From: Prevotellaceae bacterium UBA4336
Lineage (GTDB): Bacteria; Bacteroidota; Bacteroidia; Bacteroidales; Bacteroidaceae
Reading direction: 5' to 3'
Assembly: GCA_002394305.1 (NCBI GenBank)
Contig: DGTM01000029.1
Span: 1-36,923 of the forward strand
Length of the DNA stretch: 36,923 nt
Shown: in pieces, positions 23,621 through 31,012 of the stretch
How positions within the stretch are numbered: position 1 is the stretch's first letter
How the letters are laid out: each line of letters begins with the position of its first letter
Notes under the pieces: model-generated
The model's database searches: none
The model's input: the letters and a program-made list of their open reading frames with translations, nothing else
Told to the model about the DNA's origin: nothing
Made by a program: the position numbers and the translations under genes

Positions 23621-24152
23621 CCTCATCGAGGTGGGCGACGTCATCCTCCACAGCGACATCCTCACCGAGTGCTTCTGCTGCGACATCGACCGCTGCCACG
23701 GACGCTGCTGCGAGGAAGGCGACGCCGGTGCGCCCGTCACCCTCGACGAAGTGGCCGACATCGAGGCACAGCTCGATGCCCTGTGGCACCAGCTTCCGGC
23801 TGGCGCACAAGCCGTCATCGACCGCCAAGGCGTCTGCTACCCCGACCCCGAGGGCGAGCTGGTGACGAGCATCGTCTGCGGCGGCAACTGTGCCTTCCGA
23901 GGCTCACATGGCTGTCTCCTCAGGCAGAAGCCCATCAGCTGCCACCTCTACCCCATCCGCGAGAAGAAGCTGGGCCCTTTCACCGGCCTCAACTATCATC
24001 GCTGGGACATCTGCCAGGATGCCATCCGCCTCGGCACAGAGCGCGGCATCCGCCTCTACCAGTTCCTGCGCGAACCCCTCATCCGTCGCTTCGGCAAGGC
24101 GTGGTACGACGAGCTTTGCACCGTCGCCGAGCAGTACCTAAAGTCTCTTTAG
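23595..24152 (+). CDS. DUF3109 family cysteine-rich protein
   Basis: Protein of 185 aa from the ATG at 23595 (MGKSQSF). It matches the DUF3109 family of Bacteroidetes. Cysteines are clustered: ECFCCDIDRCHGRCC near the N-terminus, then CYPDP, IVCGGNCAF, HGCLL, ISCHLYP and WDICQDA. This pattern suggests a metal- or Fe-S-binding protein, like other YkgJ-type zinc/iron chelating families, but the function is unknown. It overlaps ung by 26 nt (translational coupling), and its end overlaps the end of the convergent ATPase gene by 15 nt. Confidence 0.88.
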   Translation: MGKSQSFGNLIEVGDVILHSDILTECFCCDIDRCHGRCCEEGDAGAPVTLDEVADIEAQLDALWHQLPAGAQAVIDRQGVCYPDPEGELVTSIVCGGNCAFRGSHGCLLRQKPISCHLYPIREKKLGPFTGLNYHRWDICQDAIRLGTERGIRLYQFLREPLIRRFGKAWYDELCTVAEQYLKSL

Positions 24153-25262
24153 CCACATCCCGAAGAAGCGGTCATAGACGATGTATTCGCCCTTTTGCGT
24201 TTGGAACACGAACTCCTTGTCCTGCAAAGACTTTAACGCAAGCTTCACGCTGCTTGGAGCAGGCAGACGATAGCGAAGGATGAAGTCGAGCGAAGTAGGG
24301 GCACTCACCACGCCCTCGCGGGCAATGGCAGAAAGTAGCAAAGCCTGATTCTCCGTCAGCAGATTGTAGTTGCTCTGGTAGTTTATTTCCTGTTCAGCCA
24401 GAATGATGCCGACGGTCCTGTTCACTGCTTCCTGGCTCAGTTCCTCCTTTGGCGAGCGATAGAGGCGGTTGAGTATCTTCTGGACATACCAAGTCTGCCC
24501 GTCCACCATATTATATAAAAGCGTGAACACTTCCTCGGGCATCTCGCGCCCCTGCTTTCTGAAGAAGCCATTGGCAAACTCCCGGTACTTGTCTGCATCT
24601 ATCTCCCCTATGGTCATGATTTGCGAGCTGTTGAAGAAAGGATGCTTGGGCGACATGAACATATCGGCCAGAAGGTGCTGCTGACTGCCGGAGAAGATGA
24701 GATGGACATTCGGTACGAACTGGATGATGGAACGGATGAAGGAGTCTGCGCCAATCTCGCTGTAGGTGCTCACCTGCTGAAACTCGTCGAGGGCAAGGTA
24801 GCATTGCTGTCCGGATTCCTTCATGTATTGAAAGACCTGCTCCAAAGTCTCCCGAGCATTCTCCGGCACCACATTGAAGCTGAACGTAGGCAGGCCGCTG
24901 ATGGGGTCTGGCGACATCGTTGGACGCAGCGCAGCTACGAAACTGCTGAGCTTCCTCCTAACCGACTGCGACGGTGTATCAAGCCTGCCCATGACGGCAT
25001 TTGCCACGAACTTCACCATCTGGCTGAACGACTTCGTTGGGAAGATGTCAACGTAGAAGCATTGCACATGCTTGTCCTCTGCCTTCATTCGCTCGAAGGT
25101 ATGGTGTATCAAGCCTGTCTTCCCTATGCGACGAGGCGCCATCAGCATCACGTTGCTGCCATTTCGCAAAGCCTCTGTCAATGTCTTTGTCTCCTGCTCC
25201 CGGTCGCAGAAGTACTCCGCGCCGAAGTAACCGTATTCAGGAAAAGGGTTCTCTAATTTCAT
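24138..25262 (-). CDS. AAA+ ATP-binding protein (ATPase_2-like)
   Basis: Protein of 374 aa. Walker A is APRRIGKTG (42-50) and Walker B is YLALDEF (155-161). A sensor-like FSGSQQHLL follows, and the C-terminal part is a winged-helix-like region (LLTENQALLLSAIAREG, LPAPSSVKLALKSL). This is the large Bacteroidetes/archaeal ATPase family (PF01637-like) of STAND-type ATPases found widely in variable genome regions; the substrate is unknown. The gene is complete and has a good promoter on the minus strand. It meets the DUF3109 gene tail to tail. Confidence 0.88.
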   Translation of the reverse strand: MKLENPFPEYGYFGAEYFCDREQETKTLTEALRNGSNVMLMAPRRIGKTGLIHHTFERMKAEDKHVQCFYVDIFPTKSFSQMVKFVANAVMGRLDTPSQSVRRKLSSFVAALRPTMSPDPISGLPTFSFNVVPENARETLEQVFQYMKESGQQCYLALDEFQQVSTYSEIGADSFIRSIIQFVPNVHLIFSGSQQHLLADMFMSPKHPFFNSSQIMTIGEIDADKYREFANGFFRKQGREMPEEVFTLLYNMVDGQTWYVQKILNRLYRSPKEELSQEAVNRTVGIILAEQEINYQSNYNLLTENQALLLSAIAREGVVSAPTSLDFILRYRLPAPSSVKLALKSLQDKEFVFQTQKGEYIVYDRFFGMWLKRL

Positions 25263-25289
25263 GTTTTATGTTTCATGTTTTATGAAATG

Positions 25290-25320
25290 CAAAGTAAGCC
25301 TTTTCTCCTGAAACTACAAA
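25290..25320 (-). promoter_or_regulatory. Promoter of the AAA+ ATPase gene
   Basis: On the minus strand: TTTG (25320-25317), a 19-bp spacer, and -7 box TTACTTTG (25297-25290), followed by a 25-nt AT-rich leader (repeated TTCAT/AAACAT) to the ATG at 25262. Confidence 0.65.
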
Positions 25321-25398
25321 ATTATTGGCGAACTTTCTTGCCTTCTGCGGTGTAATTTGACATAAACCGCAGCCTTTGGCGGCAAAACAATCCCGACA

Positions 25399-26034
25399 AT
25401 CGAGTAGGAGGTAAACGCTAATCGTAGGCGTTTATCTCCTACTTTCACGTTTACCGACCTCTCACACCACCGTACGTGCCGTTCGGCATACGGCGGTTCC
25501 TTATCGTTGCACGCGGACTATTAAACGGTGATAGTCCATCAGACATGGCCAGCCTTGCCTTTGCAGCGCTTCATTTCCTATTGCATGATGCAATATTCCA
25601 CTACCTGCCACTCGCCAATAGCCTTTGCTGCTGTTACCCCATTCATAGGCTTGCCATTCCGCAATGCCACACTTGATGAGGTTACTCACCTTCGTGCGGA
25701 CTTTCTTCCAGGACTTCCATATACACATGCGGTAACGGCGGCGTAGCCATTCATCAATCTCTTTCAGTCGCGTCTGCATGTCTGCCAACTGAAAGTACTC
25801 TATCCATCCGCGGATGATTTGGTGCATCTTCTCCTTGCGGGCTCGATACCCCATTCCATTGCTCCGCATGGTAGTTTCTTTCAATTTCTTACGCAGTCTG
25901 TCGTACGTCTTGGAATGGACGGGCAGTCGGCACTCACCTCGCATAATGCGGAATGAGTAGCCCAGATATTTCATTCCAATAATACTCCCCACTTCGGTCT
26001 TCTCTCGATTCACTTTCAAGTAGAGTTTCTTCTC
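25399..26034 (-). mobile_element. 5'-truncated group II intron
   Basis: On the minus strand the remnant of the intron-encoded reverse transcriptase/maturase (25501-26034) is followed by the intron's 3' ribozyme part. Domain V-like sequence is at 25456-25499 (on the minus strand GAACCGCCGTATGCC, then GGCACGTACGGTGG). Domain VI is a 15-bp hairpin (25404-25418 with 25428-25442) with one mismatch. The 3' boundary is near 25399. The 5' ribozyme domains and the first part of the reverse transcriptase are absent, so it cannot move by itself. The upstream edge abuts the stop codon of the BspA-like gene. Confidence 0.85.
25501..26034 (-). pseudogene. ltrA: Group II intron reverse transcriptase/maturase, C-terminal fragment
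   Basis: About 177 codons are left: KKLYLKVNREKTEVG (end of the RT domain), then KYLGYSF, the maturase (X) domain pieces RLRKKLKETTMRS and IIRGWIEYFQLAD, and the C-terminal KCGIAEWQAYEWGNSSKGYWRVAGS typical of LtrA-like proteins. The catalytic YADD box and everything before it are missing. The frame is open from the TGA of the BspA-like gene, so no start codon is expected. Confidence 0.88.
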
Positions 26035-28671
26035 TCACTTAATCCAAACCTTCCTGCTGCTGCCGTCGGAGTAGCGGATGATGTTCAGGCCATTTTGCGG
26101 CTGTGACAGCCTGCGTCCCTGCAGGTCGTAGCGGGCCACTTCCGTCACCTCCGTGTCTGCCTTCACGCCTTCGATGCCGTCGGGATCGAAACTGGTGCTG
26201 AACGTCTGCACCTCGCCGAAGAATGTCTCGTTCTCCTCCGTCCTGACGAAGGCCACATAACAGTAGGTCGTCTCGTAGTCGAGGTCTTCCAGAGCAGCCG
26301 TCATGATGTTGCCGCTTACCTCCACCGTCACGGCATCCGACGGGATGGAGGGTGCCTTCTTACGCAAGGAATATGACGATGTGTTCTTCCAGTACATGAA
26401 GCCCTGGCTCGTCACGCGGTCGGTGCCGCGCATGGCATAGCCCTTCACCTCGGCGCGGTTGCCGGTGACGCTGATGGTGGCGTAGGTATGGACAGTAGGC
26501 TCGAAGTAGGAGTAGTCCGAGGGGTCCATGCCTTTCCATTCGCCGTAGTAGGTGTTGCCTGCGTTTGAGGTGTAGTAGGGACGGAACTTCCAAAGATAGT
26601 TGCTGTTGAGGCTGCGGATGTATCCTTCCATTGTGCCTTCGTAGAGATACGCGACGCCTGACTTCGAGTCGAAGTCGTCTGTCCAGTCGTTTCGCCGCCA
26701 TTCAAAGCCGACGTTTGCCTCTTCGTCGTCGAGGTTCGACTGTGCCGACACAATCACATTGCCTTCGTTGATGACCTTCGGCTGCTTGGTGGTGAGCTCG
26801 AGGGTAGCGGTCTTGGCGGTCTCTTTCTTTTCAAACGTCAAGACCTTGTCGCCATATTGGAAAGCGACGGCAAGCTTAGCACCTACCTCTGTTTCCGGGT
26901 CAAGTCCTAAGAACGTGAGGCTGTTCGTTTCTGTGCCGTCGATGTACAGGCTCTCCGACAACTTCTTGGCGCCGATAACATCGATGAACTGGTTCAACCT
27001 CACGGACGAGGCTGTCGCTTCTGCCACCAGCTTGAACGGCTTTATCTTGCTTCCCGAGTCGGTGTCGTAGACGTTGTCCTCAATGCCTGCGTTCCAAAGT
27101 CCCACGAGCGTCAGGCTCTTGTCCTTCACTCGGATGCGAGCCGAGGTATTCTGAAAAGCGTCTTTGCTGAAGTCGATGACAGTCGCGGGGATTGTTACGG
27201 AAGAGAGGTAGCTGCAATTCGAGAATGCACTTTTGCCGATGCCGGTCACCGTGTAGGCAGTTTCCTCGCTGACGACGGTCTCGGGGATAACGACATTTCC
27301 CGAGTAGCTGGATTCGCCGCGTATCACCTTGGCGCTCTGGTCGAAGAACGAGAAGCTGTAGCAGATGTCGTCGATGCGGGCTGTTCTGCTTGGTGCTTGA
27401 ACAATTGCCTCAAAGGTATTCCACGGCGTTTGGCTTTGGTATGATTCAATAGAGGCCTCGGGTACATGAAGTGTCGCGGGTATGTATTTTGTGTTGTCTA
27501 TTGTGGTTTTTCTATAAAACGCATTGCCGTATGTTTCTGGGGGAGTATTTTCCGCATAGCAATAGACATCTGTCAGAGAACTGTAACTTAATCTACCGCT
27601 ACAATCAAAGGCTTGTGAACCGATGCATGTTACGCTGCTTCCAATGACGACGGACTTCAACTCGTTGCAATTGTAGAATGCTTGGTCGCCGATTTTCGTC
27701 ACACCGTCTCCGATGATAACCGACTTCAGACTTTTACAATTCTGAAAGGCATAAACGTCAATGATTGTCACGCTGTTAGGGATAGTGACAGAGGTCAGGC
27801 CGCTATTATAAAAGGCATAGCTGCCAATTGTTGTCACACTTTCCGGGATATCGATGGAAGCCAGGGATTTGCAGCCGGAGAAGGCATTGGTACCGATAGT
27901 TGTCACGTTGTCACCGATAACGACAGAGGTCAGGTTCTCGCAACTTGCAAAGGTGTAATCTATGATTGTCTCCAAACTGTTTCCTATGGTGAGGGAAGTT
28001 GTGCCGCTGCCGCAAAAGGCATATTTGCCGAGGAACCTCACGGTGTTCGGAATCGCGATGGAGTTCAGACTTTTGCAATCATAGAAGGCATTGTCGTTGA
28101 TGTGTGTCACGCCTTCGGGAATGGTGAAGGATTCCAGACTTCTACAGAACTGAAAGGCACATTCGCCGATGCTGGTCACGTTGTTGCCCCCGGAAACCGA
28201 TGTTAGGCTTGTGCATTGATAGAAGGCGTATTCCGAGATGCTTTTTACACTGTTGGGAATGGCTATGGAGGTCAGGCTGCTGCATCCGTAGAACACGTGG
28301 TCGAAGACGTACGACACGCCATCGGGGATGTTGACACTGGTAAGTGCCGTGCAGTACTCGAAGGCATAGGCACCGATGTAGGTCACCGTCTTGGGGATAG
28401 AGACGGAGGTCAGGCCGCTGCAGTCCTTGAAGGCCTGGATGCCGATGGTCTCCACGGTATAGGTCTCGCCGCGGTAGGTGACAGTCTCGGGAATCACAAC
28501 ATCTCCGGAATAGGAGTTGTAGCTGCCGCTTTCCTTTGAGTTGACCACCGCAGTCCCGTTCCCAAGGGCGTAGTAAATGCCGTCTATCTCGTAGTAGGCA
28601 AAAGCGTTGATGCCTGTGAGCAGGCAAAGGCACAGGAGAATGCACCTGAGCCTGAAATAGTAATGTTTCAT
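26035..28671 (-). CDS. BspA-like leucine-rich-repeat surface protein
   Basis: Protein of 878 aa. The start at MKHYYFRLRC gives a signal peptide (ILLCLCLLTGINAFA). Residues about 75-410 are LRR_5 (BspA-type) repeats of some 23 residues with the pattern GLTSVTIPNSV-TIIDVYAFQNC. A second short LRR segment is at 470-520 (GIGKSAFSNCSYLSSVTIP). Then come two or more fibronectin-III-like domains and the C-terminal tail ARYDLQGRRL ... NIIRYSDGSSRK typical of Prevotella exported proteins. BspA-like proteins mediate adhesion to host or bacterial surfaces. The gene has a promoter about 360 nt upstream and a long structured leader. The stop codon touches the intron remnant. Confidence 0.9.
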   Translation of the reverse strand: MKHYYFRLRCILLCLCLLTGINAFAYYEIDGIYYALGNGTAVVNSKESGSYNSYSGDVVIPETVTYRGETYTVETIGIQAFKDCSGLTSVSIPKTVTYIGAYAFEYCTALTSVNIPDGVSYVFDHVFYGCSSLTSIAIPNSVKSISEYAFYQCTSLTSVSGGNNVTSIGECAFQFCRSLESFTIPEGVTHINDNAFYDCKSLNSIAIPNTVRFLGKYAFCGSGTTSLTIGNSLETIIDYTFASCENLTSVVIGDNVTTIGTNAFSGCKSLASIDIPESVTTIGSYAFYNSGLTSVTIPNSVTIIDVYAFQNCKSLKSVIIGDGVTKIGDQAFYNCNELKSVVIGSSVTCIGSQAFDCSGRLSYSSLTDVYCYAENTPPETYGNAFYRKTTIDNTKYIPATLHVPEASIESYQSQTPWNTFEAIVQAPSRTARIDDICYSFSFFDQSAKVIRGESSYSGNVVIPETVVSEETAYTVTGIGKSAFSNCSYLSSVTIPATVIDFSKDAFQNTSARIRVKDKSLTLVGLWNAGIEDNVYDTDSGSKIKPFKLVAEATASSVRLNQFIDVIGAKKLSESLYIDGTETNSLTFLGLDPETEVGAKLAVAFQYGDKVLTFEKKETAKTATLELTTKQPKVINEGNVIVSAQSNLDDEEANVGFEWRRNDWTDDFDSKSGVAYLYEGTMEGYIRSLNSNYLWKFRPYYTSNAGNTYYGEWKGMDPSDYSYFEPTVHTYATISVTGNRAEVKGYAMRGTDRVTSQGFMYWKNTSSYSLRKKAPSIPSDAVTVEVSGNIMTAALEDLDYETTYCYVAFVRTEENETFFGEVQTFSTSFDPDGIEGVKADTEVTEVARYDLQGRRLSQPQNGLNIIRYSDGSSRKVWIK

Positions 28672-28718
28672 TTGTCTCTTTGTTTTAAGAAACGAAAAAG
28701 GCGTGAAACCATTCGAGG

Positions 28719-28848
28719 CTTGTTTCTCTGGGGCTTCCGCCAAGAGGCCTTCCTACAACAAGCACATATAGTTCACGCCAACGCGTGAACCTTCTTCTGC
28801 TTGTTCTCTGTAGGAAATGTTTTGGCGGAATTTCAGAGAGAGAACAAG
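28719..28848 (-). ncRNA. Long structured leader element of the BspA-like gene (candidate cis-regulatory RNA)
   Basis: In minus-strand RNA a nested series of helices can form: 28839-28848 with 28719-28729 (one bulge), 28822-28830 with 28735-28743 (9 bp perfect), 28809-28816 with 28750-28757 (8 bp), 28798-28804 with 28758-28764 (7 bp), and 28784-28790 with 28771-28777 (7 bp; loop of 6). A rival perfect 10-bp helix can form between 28839-28848 and 28800-28809. I do not recognise it as a named riboswitch. A position inside the transcribed leader follows from the promoter at 29032-29063. Confidence 0.65.
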
Positions 28849-29031
28849 AGCTGAAAGCTCATGTTATCGATAAGACTGCGAACGGGACTTCAGGCGCGCT
28901 TCTCCGTTGTTTGTTAGTAGATTTGAATTTGTGTTGTGCTTGTTTGTCCCGCGGGAAGCATTGCACCCGGTGCAGTGACTCCCCCTTTCTTTTGCTGTTA
29001 CTTCATAGGCCGACTCATTTAATTCTACCTG

Positions 29032-29063
29032 CAAAGGTATGATTTTTTTGGCCTAACGGCAAA
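29032..29063 (-). promoter_or_regulatory. Promoter of the BspA-like gene
   Basis: On the minus strand: TTTG (29063-29060), a 20-bp spacer, and TACCTTTG (29039-29032). This is the best full-consensus promoter in the window. It implies a leader of about 355 nt, including a TGCACC/GGTGCA hairpin (28962-28974) and the structured element at 28719-28848. Confidence 0.75.
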
Positions 29064-29081
29064 CATGTCGTGATTTATTTG

Positions 29082-29089
29082 TACATTTG
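29082..29089 (+). promoter_or_regulatory. Promoter -7 box of the GH123-like gene
   Basis: TACATTTG, 53 nt before the ATG at 29143. It diverges from the BspA promoter, with about 40 bp between the two -7 boxes. Confidence 0.55.
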
Positions 29090-29142
29090 TGGCAGTAAAA
29101 CGTACTAATCAGACAAAAACCTTCAAATTAAGAACTGTTATC

Positions 29143-30840
29143 ATGAAGAAGAACCTCTTTCCTTTCCTCTTTTTTGTCTTTGCTGCGCTTGGTGCAGGTG
29201 CACAGGTGAACAACACGGAGCCTGCCGACCCGAAGCCCGGGCCGCAGGAGGCTTGGCAACAGCTGGCACAGCCTGTGCTTGGCTGGGGCACGACCGACGT
29301 GCGCTACTCGCGTTCGCAGGTGCCGGAGACCTCACAGAAGCCGCCCGTGCTGCGTGCCTGGCGCGGCGAAAGGGTGTCGGCTCAGGCTGTGCTCGCCACA
29401 CCGGTGGACCTGGGCGAAGTCTCGATTGAGGTGAGCGACCTCCGGTGCGGCAAAAGCGTCATCCCTGCCTCTGCCATCAAGAAGTACTTCGTGCGCTACG
29501 TGCTGACCGAGACCTACGGCAACAGGAAAGACTCCTTCCTCATGGCCGACCGCCTCGATCCCGTCGAGACGCTGAAGGTGGAGGCCCGTACGGCCCGGCC
29601 CCTCTGGCTCGACATCCATGTGCCTGCCGACGCGAAGCCGGGGACGTATCGGGGGACGCTGAAGGTCAGCCCCCTCCCCGCTCTTCCCATCGTCCTCCAT
29701 GTTGCCGACCGCACGCTGCCCGAGCCGAGCCAGTGGAGCTTCCACCTCGACCTCTGGCAGAACCCGTATGCCGTGGCACGCTACTACGAGGTGCCGCTGT
29801 GGAGCCAGCAGCACTTCGACCTGATGCGCCCCACGATGGAGCTCCTGGCGAAGGCCGGACAGAAGGTCATCACGTGCTCCGTCATCAGCCGCCCGTGGAA
29901 CGGCCAGACCTTCGACCCCTTCGAGAGCATGATAGGCAAGACGAAGAACCTCGACGGGACGTGGGAGTACGACTACACGGTGTTCGACCGCTGGGTGGAG
30001 TTCATGATGTCGTGTGGCATCACGGAGCAGATTGACTGCTACACGCTTGTGCCCTGGCACTACCGCTTCGACTACTACGACCGCGCCACGAACAGCGTGC
30101 AGTGGCTCTCGTGCAAGCCCGGCGAACAGGCTTACCACGACTTCATCGTGCCTTTCCTCAAGGACCTGAGCCGTCACCTCCGCCAGAAAGGTTGGTTCGG
30201 CCGCACCTATATCGCCATGGACGAGCGCCCGAAGGACCAGATGGAGGCCGCCTGGCGCGTCATCCAGGAGGCCGACCCGGGATTCAAGATCGAGGGTGCC
30301 GCCAACTACAGCGTGGAGAGCGAGGCTGCCGACCGTGTGGACGACCTCAGCGTAGCCTTCCAGTACAACATGCTGAAGGGCGAGGCCCTCTCCAAGCGCA
30401 AGACCAAGGGGCAGAAGATAACGTTCTACACCTGCTGCGGCCCCGACCGCCCCAACACCTTCACCTTCTCGCCTCCGGCCGAATCGGCCTACCTCGGCCT
30501 GCACGCCGCTGCCTGCGGCTACGACGGCTACCTGCGCTGGGCCTACAACAGCTGGACCGTGCAACCCTGCCAGGACAGCCGCTTCCCCCGGCAGGGCTGG
30601 TACTCCGGCGACTGCTACCTGGCCTATCCCGGCGGCAGCAGCATCCGCATGGAGCGGCTCGTCGAGGGCATCCAGGCCTACGAGAAGATACGTCTGCTCC
30701 GCCCGCAGCTCAATCTGAAGCAGGTAAAGCAGCTCGACGAGATGCTCCGCTACTTCGGTTCCAACAAATACGAAGGGGACAAGGATGCCGCCGCCTTGCT
30801 CCGACAGATGAACGACCTGCTTTGGAAGTTGGGGAAATAA
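29143..30840 (+). CDS. Secreted GH123-like glycosidase (DUF4091 domain)
   Basis: Protein of 565 aa from the ATG at 29143, with a signal peptide (FPFLFFVFAALGAGAQ). An N-terminal beta-sandwich (about 40-190) precedes a TIM-barrel-like catalytic domain. The D360-E361 pair in YIAMDERPKD matches the Asp-Glu pair used by GH123 beta-N-acetylgalactosaminidases in substrate-assisted catalysis. The C-terminal LRWAYNSWTVQPCQDSRF ... GDCYLAYPG segment is the DUF4091 hallmark. Likely acts on N-acetylgalactosamine-containing glycans outside or in the periplasm. Followed by the 22-bp array and a terminator shared with the convergent M16 gene. Confidence 0.88.
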   Translation: MKKNLFPFLFFVFAALGAGAQVNNTEPADPKPGPQEAWQQLAQPVLGWGTTDVRYSRSQVPETSQKPPVLRAWRGERVSAQAVLATPVDLGEVSIEVSDLRCGKSVIPASAIKKYFVRYVLTETYGNRKDSFLMADRLDPVETLKVEARTARPLWLDIHVPADAKPGTYRGTLKVSPLPALPIVLHVADRTLPEPSQWSFHLDLWQNPYAVARYYEVPLWSQQHFDLMRPTMELLAKAGQKVITCSVISRPWNGQTFDPFESMIGKTKNLDGTWEYDYTVFDRWVEFMMSCGITEQIDCYTLVPWHYRFDYYDRATNSVQWLSCKPGEQAYHDFIVPFLKDLSRHLRQKGWFGRTYIAMDERPKDQMEAAWRVIQEADPGFKIEGAANYSVESEAADRVDDLSVAFQYNMLKGEALSKRKTKGQKITFYTCCGPDRPNTFTFSPPAESAYLGLHAAACGYDGYLRWAYNSWTVQPCQDSRFPRQGWYSGDCYLAYPGGSSIRMERLVEGIQAYEKIRLLRPQLNLKQVKQLDEMLRYFGSNKYEGDKDAAALLRQMNDLLWKLGK

Positions 30841-30875
30841 GGCAGAACAACTTCCCACAGCCTGCCGCGTAACAA

Positions 30876-30985
30876 ATAAGCGCGAGGCGCTTCCAAAATA
30901 AGCGCAGGGCGCTTCGGAGATAAGCGCGAGGCGCTTCCAAAATAAGCACGTGCCGCTTCGGAGATAAGCGCGTGCCGCTTTCCAC
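30876..30985 (+). repeat. Five 22-bp palindromic units in tandem
   Basis: Units of exactly 22 bp start at 30876, 30898, 30920, 30942 and 30964. Each begins ATAAGC and holds a palindrome (AAGCGC-GAG-GCGCTT type). The ends alternate between TCCAAA and TCGGAG, so units 1-4 form an A-B-A-B order. Units 4 and 5 drift to CACGTGCCGC and CGCGTGCCGC. The array lies between convergent genes. Confidence 0.92.
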
Positions 30986-31012
30986 AGAACGGAAGGCGGC
31001 ACGCGCTCTTTT
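30967..31012 (+). terminator. Rho-independent-type terminator hairpin
   Basis: AGCGCGTGCCGC (30967-30978) pairs perfectly with 30996-31007, and TTCC/GGAA extend it inward. TCTTTT follows at 31007-31012. The left arm is the last unit of the 22-bp array, so the array supplies half of the terminator. It serves the GH123-like gene. The T-run reaches the stop codon of the convergent M16 gene. Confidence 0.75.

Noticed and set aside
25501..26034. Retron or diversity-generating reverse transcriptase.
   Set aside because: The fragment has the maturase X domain and C-terminal KCGIAEWQAYEW-type motif of group II introns, followed by domain V and VI sequence. No template repeat or msr/msd is seen.
30876..30985. 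CRISPR array.
   Set aside because: Units are contiguous at 22 bp, palindromic and have no unique spacers. No cas genes are present.
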